Shown piece after piece: positions 35,492 through 47,785 of a stretch of 64,000 nt of DNA. The notes beneath the pieces are model-generated. The model was not told where the DNA came from, searched no databases, and worked only from the letters and a program-made list of their open reading frames with translations. Positions within the stretch are counted from its first letter, which is position 1; each line of letters starts with the position of its first letter. The DNA is from Psychrobacter pygoscelis. GTDB taxonomy: Bacteria > Pseudomonadota > Gammaproteobacteria > Pseudomonadales > Moraxellaceae. The DNA lies in the NCBI RefSeq assembly GCF_004335015.1, contig NZ_RQRU01000002.1:744001-808000 (forward strand), given 5' to 3'. Both the position numbers and the translations under genes were made by a program.

Positions 35492-36649
35492 TTAACCTTG
35501 CAAAGCCTTAGACATACGATTTAACCCTTCAATAAGCACTGCTTTAGGACAGGCCACGTTCAAGCGCATTTTAAGGTGTCCCTCCTCGCCGTATTGACTA
35601 CCGGCACTCAGCTCAACTTTCGCAGCGCGAAGCTTATCATAAAGCGCTTGATCATCCTCGGCATACGCTGAGCAATCGAGCCATATTAGATATGAGGCCT
35701 CTGGGCGCATGATCTTAATGTCGGGCAGGTGCTGCTCTAAAAAGTCACAGGCCATGTCGATATTGGCTTCAATATAAGTTAACGCCTGCGCCAGCCACTC
35801 CTCGCCTTGCTCATAAGCGCTACGTATCACCTCATAAGCAAATAAATTGAGATCATGCTCATCACTTAAGCGCTGCTGCTGGCTAATTTGCTCAATCAGC
35901 GTCTTGTCTTTAGCGAAGATCATCGAGCCTTTAACGCCCGCCACATTGAAGGTTTTGGTCATTGAGGTGAGGCTCGCCACCTTGTGCTCATAGCCTTTTG
36001 CTAGGCGCAAAAAGGGTGTGAACTCGTGACCACTCAAGGTCAAATCTTGATGAATCTCATCGCTGACTATCGCCACATCATACTTTTTGCATATTTCAAG
36101 CAACGCCTCAAGCTCAGCCACTGTCCACACACGTCCACCTGGATTGTGCGGATTACACAGCAAAAACAGCTTCACCTCATGCGCGGCTATCTTGGCTTCG
36201 ATATCGGCCAGATCTAGCTGATAGCGCCCTTCAGCTTCTCTTAAAGGCGAGAGGATAAGCTGCCGACCATTATCCCGAACCTTGCTCATAAAAGGCGCAT
36301 AGATAGGGTCATTGACCAATACGGCGTCTCCTACCTTAGTAAAGACTCTCAGCATCAGTGCTAAGCTTGGTACTACGCCATGAGAAAACAGGATATTCGC
36401 TTTATCCAATGCCAGACCATATCGACTGCCATGCCAATTTATAATGGCTTGATACAGAGCCGTAGTGGGCTTGGTATAGCCCAGTACGCCGTGTTGGAGC
36501 ACTCGCTCAATGGTATTGACGATGGGCTGCGCTGCTCTAAAGTCCATGTCCGCCACCCAAAGCGCAATGGTGTCATCGGTGTAGTGCCACTTCAGCGATC
36601 CGGTATGGCGTCGGTCGATTGTCTCATCAAAGTTGTACAGCATAGGCAT
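35492..36649 (-). CDS. PatB/MalY-type cystathionine beta-lyase (PLP)
   Basis: A 385-residue fold-type I PLP enzyme of the MalY/PatB C-S lyase group. The start FDETIDRRHTGSLKWHYTDDTIALWVADMDF is typical of the family. PLP-site motifs are LLCNPHNPGGRVW, VAIVSDEIHQDL and the Schiff-base lysine in SLTSMTKTFNVAGVKGS; ASYLIWLDC and LKMRLNVACPKA complete it. The enzyme would cleave cystathionine or cysteine to pyruvate, ammonia and a thiol. Some relatives also regulate (MalY), which cannot be judged here. Monocistronic. Confidence 0.9.
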   Translation of the reverse strand: MPMLYNFDETIDRRHTGSLKWHYTDDTIALWVADMDFRAAQPIVNTIERVLQHGVLGYTKPTTALYQAIINWHGSRYGLALDKANILFSHGVVPSLALMLRVFTKVGDAVLVNDPIYAPFMSKVRDNGRQLILSPLREAEGRYQLDLADIEAKIAAHEVKLFLLCNPHNPGGRVWTVAELEALLEICKKYDVAIVSDEIHQDLTLSGHEFTPFLRLAKGYEHKVASLTSMTKTFNVAGVKGSMIFAKDKTLIEQISQQQRLSDEHDLNLFAYEVIRSAYEQGEEWLAQALTYIEANIDMACDFLEQHLPDIKIMRPEASYLIWLDCSAYAEDDQALYDKLRAAKVELSAGSQYGEEGHLKMRLNVACPKAVLIEGLNRMSKALQG

Positions 36650-36949
36650 TCTCTTAGTGGGTCCTTTTAGCTTATTATCAACGGGGGTTTAAGAGAGCCT
36701 GACAGGGGATACCCATCAAGCAAAATACTGGCTTAGAATATAGGAGGATTGCGCCGGTTTCCAGTGGGGTTGTTGCGGTTGTTTGGAGGTTTTGGCGTGT
36801 GCTGGGCGGACTGGTAGGGTGGCGTTAGTTTTTCAGGCGCTCGTGAAGAGTGCAGGTAAAACGTAACCCACCGTTGTCAGTGAACCTAGTTATAAATATC
36901 AGGTGGATTGTGCTGTCGATAGCCTGTCTTACATATTTGCCAGTCCTTT
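36650..36949. other. intergenic, nothing recognised
   Basis: G-rich stretches occur near 36750-36840 (GGTTTGGAGG-type sequence). No gene, RNA or clear repeat is seen. Confidence 0.3.
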
Positions 36950-37180
36950 CTATATTTGCCTAAAGTTTTCTTTGAGTTTTAATAAGACAAAATAGGACAA
37001 GTGGGTATTTAGGCTCATTTCTATCAGTAAATCCACGTCACTATCTTCATCAAAATCATCACGCAACGCTACCCTAAATACATACGGTACTTCCACTAGA
37101 TAACCAGAAGTCGCTATACGGATTTTTTGTATGGTTGACTCGAATTGATCATCTAGGAGTGTTTAGTTGGTCAAATTCAT
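36950..37180 (-). pseudogene. MNT-type nucleotidyltransferase relic
   Basis: The minus strand from ATG 37180 meets a stop after five codons, then stays open: QKIRIATSGYLVEVPYVF, ALRDDFDEDSDVDLLIEMSL and HLSYFVLLKLKEN, ending at a TAG (36950-36952). D-F-x-E-D-S-D-V-D-L-L-I-E is the metal-binding DxD motif of minimal nucleotidyltransferases (MntA-type antitoxins and kin), though the preceding G-S-x-x-R-G is lost. The C-terminal half is missing. It lies directly upstream of the Mrr-STAND gene and on the opposite strand. Confidence 0.6.
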
Positions 37181-37394
37181 GACAGCGTACCGAATAAGTA
37201 ATTGGATTAAGCTATCATGCTAGCAAAATTATGTTGAGAATGGGGATGGCTGGTATCTGACTCTAAATACCCAGTAAAATATACTTTTACTAACCTACTA
37301 CGACTACTAAAAACTCACCTTTCCTTCGTGATAATATTAATCATAAGAATTAGAATTTGAAAAATATTCTTAGAGTTAATATATATGGATAGCT

Positions 37395-40300
37395 ATGACT
37401 TTTGATTTTTACAACCTATTAACACCGACTGAATTCGAGAATTTATGTCGAGATGTATTAGAAATTAGAGAAAACCCTTTAACCTTTCGCACTTTTAATG
37501 AGGGACGCGACGGTGGCATTGATATTAAATGTACTAATTCTTCACATTTAATCATTGGGCAATGTAAACATTATGATCCTAGTAATTTTAATAGCTTATT
37601 TAGCAGTCTTAAAACTGAATTAGAAAACTGCGTAAGATTAAAACCTGATAGATACATTATTTGTGTTAGCAAAAAACTGAATGTAGCGCAGGTAGACAAG
37701 GTTCGTTCTTTATTTAAGGCTTATATACACAGTGATGAAGACATCATTGATGGGGTAAAACTTAATCAATACCTTTCTAGTCTAAAGTATAAAGATATTC
37801 TTAAAACCTATTCCAAGCTTCTTGCGCCAAATCAATTAATTCATGACCAACTACTTGAAAAAATAATTAATAAAAAGTACCACCGTCAAACAAAATCATC
37901 CTTAAATAAAATTAAAAAAAAGCAGTTATTATTTCATCAAACCAAACACATAAAGCCTTGTATTGATCTAGTCGAAAAAAACAGAGTATTAATAATCACG
38001 GGCAATCCAGGTGTAGGAAAAACAACGGTGTCACAGATTATTAGTCACTATCTGATTCATTGCCATAATATTAAAAGCTTTTATTTTCTATCCGATAAAT
38101 CAATGGATGAAGTAGAGTCATTACTAGATGATGATATAAAGCAGTTAATAGTCATAGATGATTTCTGGGGGCAAAACTTTAGCCCCTTATATAAAAAAAA
38201 CACACTATTAAATAACTTTGTTCGTATTATCGAAGACGTTAAAAATAGTCCAAATATTTTTTTAATATTAACGTCTAGACAGTATATTATTCAAGATATC
38301 ATTAATTCTGCTGATGAGCAGATTAAATGGGTGCTAAATAATGAATTGTTTACTATCAGTATTGATGACTATAGCCCTGAGGATAAGGCTAGGATATTTT
38401 TAAACCATTTAAGGTTTTATGATTATAATAAAATTTATTTCCAGATGCTTTCTTGGAAGTCCAGTAAACTTGAATCAATTGTCCATAATCGGAACTACTC
38501 ACCCCGACATATAGAGTTTTTTCTTAAGCAACATACTAATAAGTACTCATTTCACCCAATAGATTTCTTTGATGATTTTTTAGACTATCTACGCAAACCC
38601 ACTACCTTCTGGAATAAAAATTTTCATGACCTAAATGATACCGCTCAAATAATATTGATTACTTTACTAACCTGTGATGACCCCATAGAAATTCAAGATT
38701 TAGAGAAGGCTTTTAGAGAAATTGCTTTAGATGCTAATGTTCAAGAAGAATATGAAGCAAAACCCCGTTATTTTTTCGATGAGCTTAAATTATTAGAAGA
38801 TTTCTATATCATTACTGAAAAGGAACCATATAGCCCTTACACCTTAGTCTACTTTCAAAGTCCGGGCATTAAAGATTATTTACTTGAATATCTAAGAGGG
38901 GAAGGTAATTTTTGGGTTAAATATATTATCAAAAACGCTATATTTTTTAATCAATTAATCTTAATTTTTGATACTAAAGAGGAATATTATAGCTCTGATA
39001 GCAATGAAAAATCTGCCACCTATGGTAAGAAAATTGTTCTTACATCTAGCCAAACGTTATTATCAAAAGAAAAGATACTTAATGAATTTAATGATTTAGG
39101 GTTCAGTAATGACACTGAAAGTGCAGCATGGCAGTCATTTAGTAAAAACCTTACTTCAGAAGATGAAAAGTACTGGAAGCTAACTATTATTCATCGACTA
39201 TTCAATGATGAAATAAATAAAGACAAAGAGATCACAGCTTTTATACTAACCGAGATCTCTAAAGATATAGATAAATTTAGGAACAAAGAAACCAACAGTG
39301 TAGTTCCTGTACCTTCAATGCACCAATTCCCTTATCTAATAGAAGTTTATAGAAAAAAATTAGATATAAAACCTATAGAGCTTATTGATTATTACCACCA
39401 GAGTATTACCTTTTCAGATTTCTATAATAGCTTCTATAAATTTAACGATATATTCCCCTTAGAATTTCAGAAGTACTTGAGAAATAATATAAAAAAAATT
39501 AGAAAAAATATAAGATATTTAGTTGTTGATGATCTTGAATGCTATGATTATGGCGATGACTGGGAAATTGGTTTGATGGTAGAAGGTGGTGTACAGGAGT
39601 TATTTCATAAATATGGGATGCGGTTAACTAAGAAATTTGTAGAAGATGTCTATGAAACCACAGGGCATTTAATCCATGGTTTTCCAGAATTAAAACATAC
39701 GCCACTTGCATCAGTTAATCCTAATGCCGTAAGCGAGACTAAGGTTATTGAACCTGACTATCAAGTGCTTATTGATGAGTTTTTACCAGACGATGAAGTA
39801 GAACCATTTGATGCTGGAATTTACTTAGATGATAACTTAAAAGATCACCCAAGCTATGGAACTATAAAGGCTCAGTTAAATAGCGCATCGGCTATAGTTC
39901 ATTCCTATGCTACTAATAAAGATTTATTTTTACTTTATATTGATTATATGTCAAGTACCCAATCGAATGACTCTAACAGTGACTATACTTTTTTCTATGA
40001 ATTCTTAGATTATTTATGTGTTCTTCAAACCTTAGATTATGATACCACCCATGAGATATTGATAGAACTGGCACTTCTAGGCGATTCAAACGATGGATTC
40101 ACCCGAACGCAAATAAACGACCTTATAACCAAGTTAAATGTTCAAATCGATTTATCTAAATATCTGGAGAAGTTAGAACCACTTATAGTTAATGAGAAGC
40201 ATTGGTATCGGTTTAGTTGTCCTAATATTCAAACTGTACTCAAAGTAAATAAATTTTTAAAACTGAACAATGAAGATTACATTAAAGCCATTGAAAAGCA

Positions 40301-40880
40301 AGAAAATTATGACAATATCTTCGATATTCTTTTTCAAGCTGATGCTAACAAACTAGTAAATTTAGTTTTTATGCCTAATCTTAAAGGATTAATTGACAGC
40401 CTTGATCATAGCGATCTTAAAAGCTTAGCTCTTTCCTTTATTAAGCTTATAGAATTTGAGATAGAGCTAGAGTGGGAAGAACAAAATGCATTGATTCATT
40501 ACGGTAGTACAATGTCAGAAAAATGTGTTTTTACTATCTTAGGTTATTTATTTTATGGTAATAGTTGGGAGCCAGACTTTACTCCATTTTTAGAAATATA
40601 TACTTCTGATGATGATTATATTAATGATGACTCTCATAGTGAAATATATAATTATATTGTAGCTAATTGCGAGTCTCATACTTACACTAAAGGTAATGAG
40701 AATAAAGAAGTTATTTGTTTCAAGGTTAAGTTATTTGATTGTGCTAGTAATAATGACGAGTTCTATCGATCACTTGAAAAAGTTGGTTTAATTAAATATA
40801 TCTTAGATGTGGTACAAAAGACTCAAAACTATATTGAAGATAATACTATTAAAAGTCCTAGCTTATCTCAATATAGTTAA
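37395..40880 (+). CDS. Mrr-like nuclease / STAND NTPase fusion (candidate anti-phage protein)
   Basis: A 1161-residue protein. Residues 8-130 form a restriction-endonuclease (Mrr/PD-D/ExK) domain: LTPTEFENLCRDVLE, EGRDGGIDIK with Asp39/Asp43, and LIIGQCKHY with the catalytic Gln56-x-Lys58. Residues ~185-400 form a STAND-type NTPase: Walker A GNPGVGKT (203-210), Walker B QLIVIDDFWGQN (Asp255/Asp256) and ILTSRQYII with the sensor Arg295. The remaining ~750 residues are helical, without a recognised repeat, and presumably sense a target. Nuclease-NTPase-sensor chains of this kind act as anti-phage NLR-like proteins (Avs-type and nSTAND relatives). The gene is strikingly AT-rich against its neighbours, indicating transfer. 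Defence is inference from architecture. Confidence 0.8.
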   Translation: MTFDFYNLLTPTEFENLCRDVLEIRENPLTFRTFNEGRDGGIDIKCTNSSHLIIGQCKHYDPSNFNSLFSSLKTELENCVRLKPDRYIICVSKKLNVAQVDKVRSLFKAYIHSDEDIIDGVKLNQYLSSLKYKDILKTYSKLLAPNQLIHDQLLEKIINKKYHRQTKSSLNKIKKKQLLFHQTKHIKPCIDLVEKNRVLIITGNPGVGKTTVSQIISHYLIHCHNIKSFYFLSDKSMDEVESLLDDDIKQLIVIDDFWGQNFSPLYKKNTLLNNFVRIIEDVKNSPNIFLILTSRQYIIQDIINSADEQIKWVLNNELFTISIDDYSPEDKARIFLNHLRFYDYNKIYFQMLSWKSSKLESIVHNRNYSPRHIEFFLKQHTNKYSFHPIDFFDDFLDYLRKPTTFWNKNFHDLNDTAQIILITLLTCDDPIEIQDLEKAFREIALDANVQEEYEAKPRYFFDELKLLEDFYIITEKEPYSPYTLVYFQSPGIKDYLLEYLRGEGNFWVKYIIKNAIFFNQLILIFDTKEEYYSSDSNEKSATYGKKIVLTSSQTLLSKEKILNEFNDLGFSNDTESAAWQSFSKNLTSEDEKYWKLTIIHRLFNDEINKDKEITAFILTEISKDIDKFRNKETNSVVPVPSMHQFPYLIEVYRKKLDIKPIELIDYYHQSITFSDFYNSFYKFNDIFPLEFQKYLRNNIKKIRKNIRYLVVDDLECYDYGDDWEIGLMVEGGVQELFHKYGMRLTKKFVEDVYETTGHLIHGFPELKHTPLASVNPNAVSETKVIEPDYQVLIDEFLPDDEVEPFDAGIYLDDNLKDHPSYGTIKAQLNSASAIVHSYATNKDLFLLYIDYMSSTQSNDSNSDYTFFYEFLDYLCVLQTLDYDTTHEILIELALLGDSNDGFTRTQINDLITKLNVQIDLSKYLEKLEPLIVNEKHWYRFSCPNIQTVLKVNKFLKLNNEDYIKAIEKQENYDNIFDILFQADANKLVNLVFMPNLKGLIDSLDHSDLKSLALSFIKLIEFEIELEWEEQNALIHYGSTMSEKCVFTILGYLFYGNSWEPDFTPFLEIYTSDDDYINDDSHSEIYNYIVANCESHTYTKGNENKEVICFKVKLFDCASNNDEFYRSLEKVGLIKYILDVVQKTQNYIEDNTIKSPSLSQYS

Positions 40881-40895
40881 TGTCATTGATATTGT

Positions 40896-41714
40896 TTATT
40901 TCCCCTTAAACTCAGCCTGTCTCCGCTCAACCATCGCCATAACCCCCTCTTTGGCATCCTCGGAGTGAAACAACGGCGGCAAAAAGCCATGAATATTCGC
41001 CAGTGCCGCCGCTGCCCCATTACGACTGGCATCCTGCGCCGAAGACAACAGCGCTTGCACCGCCAGCGGCGCGGCTTGGCTAATCTCTTGCGCCAACTCT
41101 AACGCTCGATTAAATTGCTCGCCTGTTGCCACTACTTCACTGACCAGATTGAGTCTATCCGCAGTCGCGGCATCAAAGGGCTTGCCGGTGAGTAGATACG
41201 GCATGGCCTTCTGCCAACCAGCTGCCGCCACAAATCGTACAGTCGCGCCGCCAAACGGCATGATGCCGCGCTGCACTTCCATCTGCGCGAAGTTACAGTC
41301 CTCGCTAGCAATGACCACATCACTATTAAGCATCAGCTCAATCCCGGCGGTAAAGCAAGTACCCTGCACCGCGACGACAACGGGCTTGGCTCGCAGCTTG
41401 CCACTGATACCCCACGGGTCGATCTGCGTCTTATCAAAGGCAAATACCCCTTTATCGAGCTTGTCTTGTAGCTCCATCAAATCCAAGCCTGCCGTAAAAT
41501 GATCACCATGCGCAAATATCAGCGCACAGCGTAGCTCGCTATCATTGTCGTATCGGGTCAGCGCCTCGGACAGCTGCTGAATCATATGACTGTCAAAGGC
41601 GTTGCGCTTGTCGGCGCGGTTAAGCCCAATAAGGCAGACATAACCTTGAATCTCATAAGTCAGTCTTGAGTATTCGCTGCTACGTTGTGGCTGATTATTA
41701 TTATCGATGCTCAT
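40896..41714 (-). CDS. enoyl-CoA hydratase/isomerase (crotonase) family protein
   Basis: A 272-residue crotonase-fold enzyme. Evidence is VCLIGLNRADKRNAFDSHMIQQL, the CoA/oxyanion segment HGDHFTAGLDL, VVVAVQGTCFTAGIELMLNSDVVIAS and the catalytic-Glu segment AQMEVQRGIMPFGGATVRF. The C-terminus is ALANIHGFLPPLFHSEDAKEGVMAMVERRQAEFKG. It would act on a CoA thioester in fatty-acid or similar catabolism; the exact reaction is open. It is convergent with the Mrr-STAND gene, with only 15 bases between the stops, so the insertion ended just past this gene. Confidence 0.88.
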   Translation of the reverse strand: MSIDNNNQPQRSSEYSRLTYEIQGYVCLIGLNRADKRNAFDSHMIQQLSEALTRYDNDSELRCALIFAHGDHFTAGLDLMELQDKLDKGVFAFDKTQIDPWGISGKLRAKPVVVAVQGTCFTAGIELMLNSDVVIASEDCNFAQMEVQRGIMPFGGATVRFVAAAGWQKAMPYLLTGKPFDAATADRLNLVSEVVATGEQFNRALELAQEISQAAPLAVQALLSSAQDASRNGAAAALANIHGFLPPLFHSEDAKEGVMAMVERRQAEFKGK

Positions 41715-41983
41715 GATGCGCTTCCTTTGTCATTATTTTATTGATAACTGTCCTTATCCAATATAGTAGGCATTAAGGGTTAGCGCAAGCAGCACGCTCA
41801 TTACCTGCCTGACACTATAAGCAAACCGTATTACTAACCTAGGCAGAGGTAGACATTTGATACGCAAGCAGTAAGTTAGCGCCATTTATACCGTTTCACA
41901 ATCGCATCAATCCCCTTTAAGCCGTTATACTAACTCTTGGTAGCAGCATCAAATAAACGCTTCTAACCTCTTCTTTTTTGGGA

Positions 41984-41996
41984 GTCACCAGGTGAC
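41984..41996. promoter_or_regulatory. 13-bp palindrome over the ribosome site of the 41999 gene
   Basis: GTCACC-A-GGTGAC is a perfect 6-bp inverted repeat ending two bases before the ATG. It takes the place where the Shine-Dalgarno should be, so it could be an operator or an RNA hairpin hiding it. Confidence 0.4.
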
Positions 41997-41998
41997 GA

Positions 41999-42457
41999 AT
42001 GAATAAGCAAAACGCAGCATATTGGTCAGCCCAGGGCGCTAAAGTCATTATTTGTAGTCTATCTTACGCGCTACCTATCTACGGGTTTGCCTTATTGTTC
42101 CGCCAACAGCTCCCAGACTTAACGGGCATGTATTTGGATTCGGCATTTGGCTTTACGTTGCTTGGTACTTTGCTTAGCGTGATATTTTTATGGCTCTCAC
42201 CGACGTATTTTTGTAAGCTTGGCTATAAAATTAGCGTTATCTTGATATATATAGCGCTGTATTCACAAGCCTGTATTGGCACTGCTTTTGATCATAGCGT
42301 GGCTTTTGGCACGACTTGGTCCAATCTAGAGGTATTATCGGCGTTGGTATTGCCTCACTGGTATTTTTATCTGTTAGGTATTTTTGGTGTTATCAGTCAC
42401 TATTTGGTTCAGTGCGCATTAGCAACACCAAAGCTAAATTACTCCATGAAAGAATAG
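41999..42457 (+). CDS. four-helix membrane protein of unknown function
   Basis: A 152-residue protein with four hydrophobic segments (VIICSLSYALPIYGFALLF, FGFTLLGTLLSVIFLWLS, ISVILIYIALYSQACIGTAF and ALVLPHWYFYLLGIFGVISHYLV). No family is recognised. The ATG is preceded by a short palindrome rather than a clean ribosome site. It stands alone between a divergent crotonase gene and rlmF. Confidence 0.55.
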   Translation: MNKQNAAYWSAQGAKVIICSLSYALPIYGFALLFRQQLPDLTGMYLDSAFGFTLLGTLLSVIFLWLSPTYFCKLGYKISVILIYIALYSQACIGTAFDHSVAFGTTWSNLEVLSALVLPHWYFYLLGIFGVISHYLVQCALATPKLNYSMKE

Positions 42458-42724
42458 AACCAATAGAACGAATAAATAGCGTGCTCATCATAATATCAGA
42501 GCGGCGGCTTACGCTTGATGATCACGAAAGCGGCGATACTGGTAAGTCCATTAAACGTCGGTTTTGATAATTGAGGCCACACCCTAGCAGGTATCGCGAT
42601 ATAATAGCTGCCTAGTAACGAATTCCTCTATTTACCCGGTCTCACTCTTAACTCTTATACCTTTTATACCATCACTGCCACCTAGCCATTCTCTATTTCT
42701 CTTTAATCATTAAAGTTGCCCATC

Positions 42725-43903
42725 ATGACCACAAAGCCAAACCACTCAAAAAACAGCCACTCAAACAATAGCCACTCACAAAACAGCTCTTCAAAGAATG
42801 CTGATAAACCACAGAAATCAGCGGCGAATAGCGCAGCAAGCAGAAAAGGTAATGCGTCTGGCAACCAATATAGCCATCAAGCCAAGGCAAAGCCGCAGTC
42901 GAGAGCCTATTCCGCAGAGGGCCGCGCTGCGCAAGCAAAAGCTAAATCGGCTGCCAAAGCACCTGCCTCTACGCTGCACCCGCGCAACCCGCACCAAGGC
43001 CGTTACGATTTTGAAGTCTTAACCAAAGCTTTCCCTGAGCTAGCCAAGTACACCATCACCAATCCAAATGGTGAGCCGACGGTGAATTTCTCAGACGCCA
43101 AAGCGGTGATGACCTTGAATAAAGCCCTGCTCGCACATCATTACGGCGTCAAGCTTTGGGAGCTGCCAGAAGGCTATCTGTGCCCACCTATTCCGGGCCG
43201 CGCTGACTATATTCACCAAGTCGCAGACTTACTCAAGAATAACCCTGCTGATCATGTCAGTGAACTGCCCGAATCAGGTCAACGTATCCATGTGCTAGAT
43301 ATTGGGGTGGGAGCCAGCTGTATTTATCCGATCATCGGCTCACAAAGCTATGGCTGGCGCTTTACCGGCAGCGATATTGATCCCGTATCGGTCAATACTG
43401 CTAAGACAATTTGTCAGGCCAATCCCAATCTTAAAGACTTGATTAAAATCAAGCTACAAGACGATCCTAAGTCCATTTTTGCCGGTATCATTGCTCCAAA
43501 AGATTACTTTGATCTCACGGTCTGCAACCCGCCATTCCATGCTTCACTTGACGAGGCGATGGCAGCCAATGCCGCAAAAGAAGCGAAACTTGCCAAAAAC
43601 CGTCTGCGCCGTGGTCAAGGTGTGGTTCCTACTGCTAAAAACAACCTAAACTTCGGCGGTCAGCAATCAGAGCTTTGGACCAAAGGCGGTGAGGTTGCTT
43701 TTATTAGTAAGATGATTAAAGAGAGTAAGAATTTTGCTGGACAAGTGGGCTGGTTTACCACTCTGGTGTCGAAGTCTGAGAACTTAAAGCCGCTGATAGA
43801 GTTGGCTGAGCGCACCGGTGCACGAAAGGTGACGGTGCTGAATATGAAGCACGGCCAAAAGATGACGCGGATATTGGCTTGGCGCTTTGCGCTAAAGCAG
43901 TAA
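42725..43903 (+). CDS. rlmF: 23S rRNA (adenine-1618-N6)-methyltransferase
   Basis: RlmF methylates A1618 of 23S rRNA using S-adenosylmethionine. After a ~75-residue low-complexity N-terminus (Ser/Asn/Lys/Ala-rich, with [15 protein letters not shown]) the conserved start [16 protein letters not shown] appears. Then come [16 protein letters not shown], the SAM motif [16 protein letters not shown] and the catalytic [10 protein letters not shown] (NPPF for N6-adenine methylation). [16 protein letters not shown] and [17 protein letters not shown] finish the domain. ATG 42725 is the natural start; a TTG three codons earlier has no support. Confidence 0.93.
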   Translation: MTTKPNHSKNSHSNNSHSQNSSSKNADKPQKSAANSAASRKGNASGNQYSHQAKAKPQSRAYSAEGRAAQAKAKSAAKAPASTLHPRNPHQGRYDFEVLTKAFPELAKYTITNPNGEPTVNFSDAKAVMTLNKALLAHHYGVKLWELPEGYLCPPIPGRADYIHQVADLLKNNPADHVSELPESGQRIHVLDIGVGASCIYPIIGSQSYGWRFTGSDIDPVSVNTAKTICQANPNLKDLIKIKLQDDPKSIFAGIIAPKDYFDLTVCNPPFHASLDEAMAANAAKEAKLAKNRLRRGQGVVPTAKNNLNFGGQQSELWTKGGEVAFISKMIKESKNFAGQVGWFTTLVSKSENLKPLIELAERTGARKVTVLNMKHGQKMTRILAWRFALKQ

Positions 43904-43993
43904 AATGTACTCAAGGGTAGTAAAGCTTAACCTAGCTAATGGTAGCTAATACCCATAGCAGTTACCGACAAATCCTTGGTGTTATAGAGCATT

Positions 43994-44566
43994 CTATAGC
44001 ACCATTTTTATTGCAATAGCAATAAGTACTAACCCACCCAGTATCTCCGCTTTATCCTCAAACCAAGTACCCGACTGACGACCAAGATAGACGCCAATAA
44101 AGCTACATATGGCAGTGACGAGGGCAATAATCAGGCAAGCGAGATAAGCATTTAAAGCCAGCAAGTTTAAAGTAAAGCCAGCGGCCATCGCATCGATACT
44201 GGTGGCAATCGCCAGCGATAGCATGACCTGCTGACTGACTCTTGCGCTATTAACGCGCTCTTCTTCATTAGCATGGTCGATAAGCTCATCGCTATCTTCT
44301 GATTTTAGCGCTTCATAGAGCATTTTTATGCCTAAAGCTAGCAGAATAATAGCGCCAATCCATGGTGCTGCTGAGGCCAATCAGCCGAGCATCACTGCCC
44401 CAAGTAAGTAACCCATTAACGGCATTACGCCTTGAGCAATACCAAAATATAGCGCCGCTAGTATGGCCAATCTTAAAGTATGTCTAGAGGACTTGGCCGC
44501 CAATCCAATCGCTACCGCAAATGCATTCATTGCTAAAGCAATAGCTAACCAAATAATATCACTCAT
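43994..44566 (-). pseudogene. mntP: manganese efflux pump MntP with an in-frame TGA
   Basis: From ATG 44566 the minus strand reads [22 protein letters not shown] and [10 protein letters not shown], then TGA (44381-44383), then [25 protein letters not shown] in the same frame. It continues to [20 protein letters not shown] and [14 protein letters not shown]. Both halves are MntP, whose usual sequence has Trp at the stop position (L-G-W-x-A-S), so a single TGG-to-TGA change splits a normal ~190-residue six-helix exporter. No other damage is visible. Manganese export by this pump would be lost unless the TGA is read through or the base is an assembly error. Confidence 0.88.
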
Positions 44567-44675
44567 TTTTTATAACTCGCTGCCTATCCGCCTCTATAGT
44601 TATAAGGGATGGGGGTGGCTACTTATCTCAGTGTTGACGCCAAATCAGGACGAACAGTAAGGACAACCGCTAAAA

Positions 44676-44689
44676 GTTTCACGTGAAAC
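44676..44689. other. parS site (14/14 core)
   Basis: The palindrome GTTTCACGTGAAAC is the ParB-binding parS core. It lies between the gyrB terminator and mntP, and is one of the outermost copies in the origin region. Confidence 0.85.
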
Positions 44690-44691
44690 CA

Positions 44692-44724
44692 AAAACACCG
44701 CTTTGATAATCAAAGCGGTGTTTT
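44692..44724 (-). terminator. Rho-independent terminator of gyrB
   Basis: AAAACACCGCTTTG pairs with CAAAGCGGTGTTTT across a 5-base loop, 40 bases past the gyrB stop on the minus strand. Confidence 0.9.
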
Positions 44725-44763
44725 CACTATGGGCTATACCGGTGAGTCAGCCTGATCTGAGCG

Positions 44764-47785
<3,022 letters not shown>

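Noticed and set aside
44567..44690. yybP-ykoY manganese riboswitch before mntP
   Set aside because: The paired conserved loops of that class could not be found; only a vague GTAGCC-ACCCCC stretch is present.
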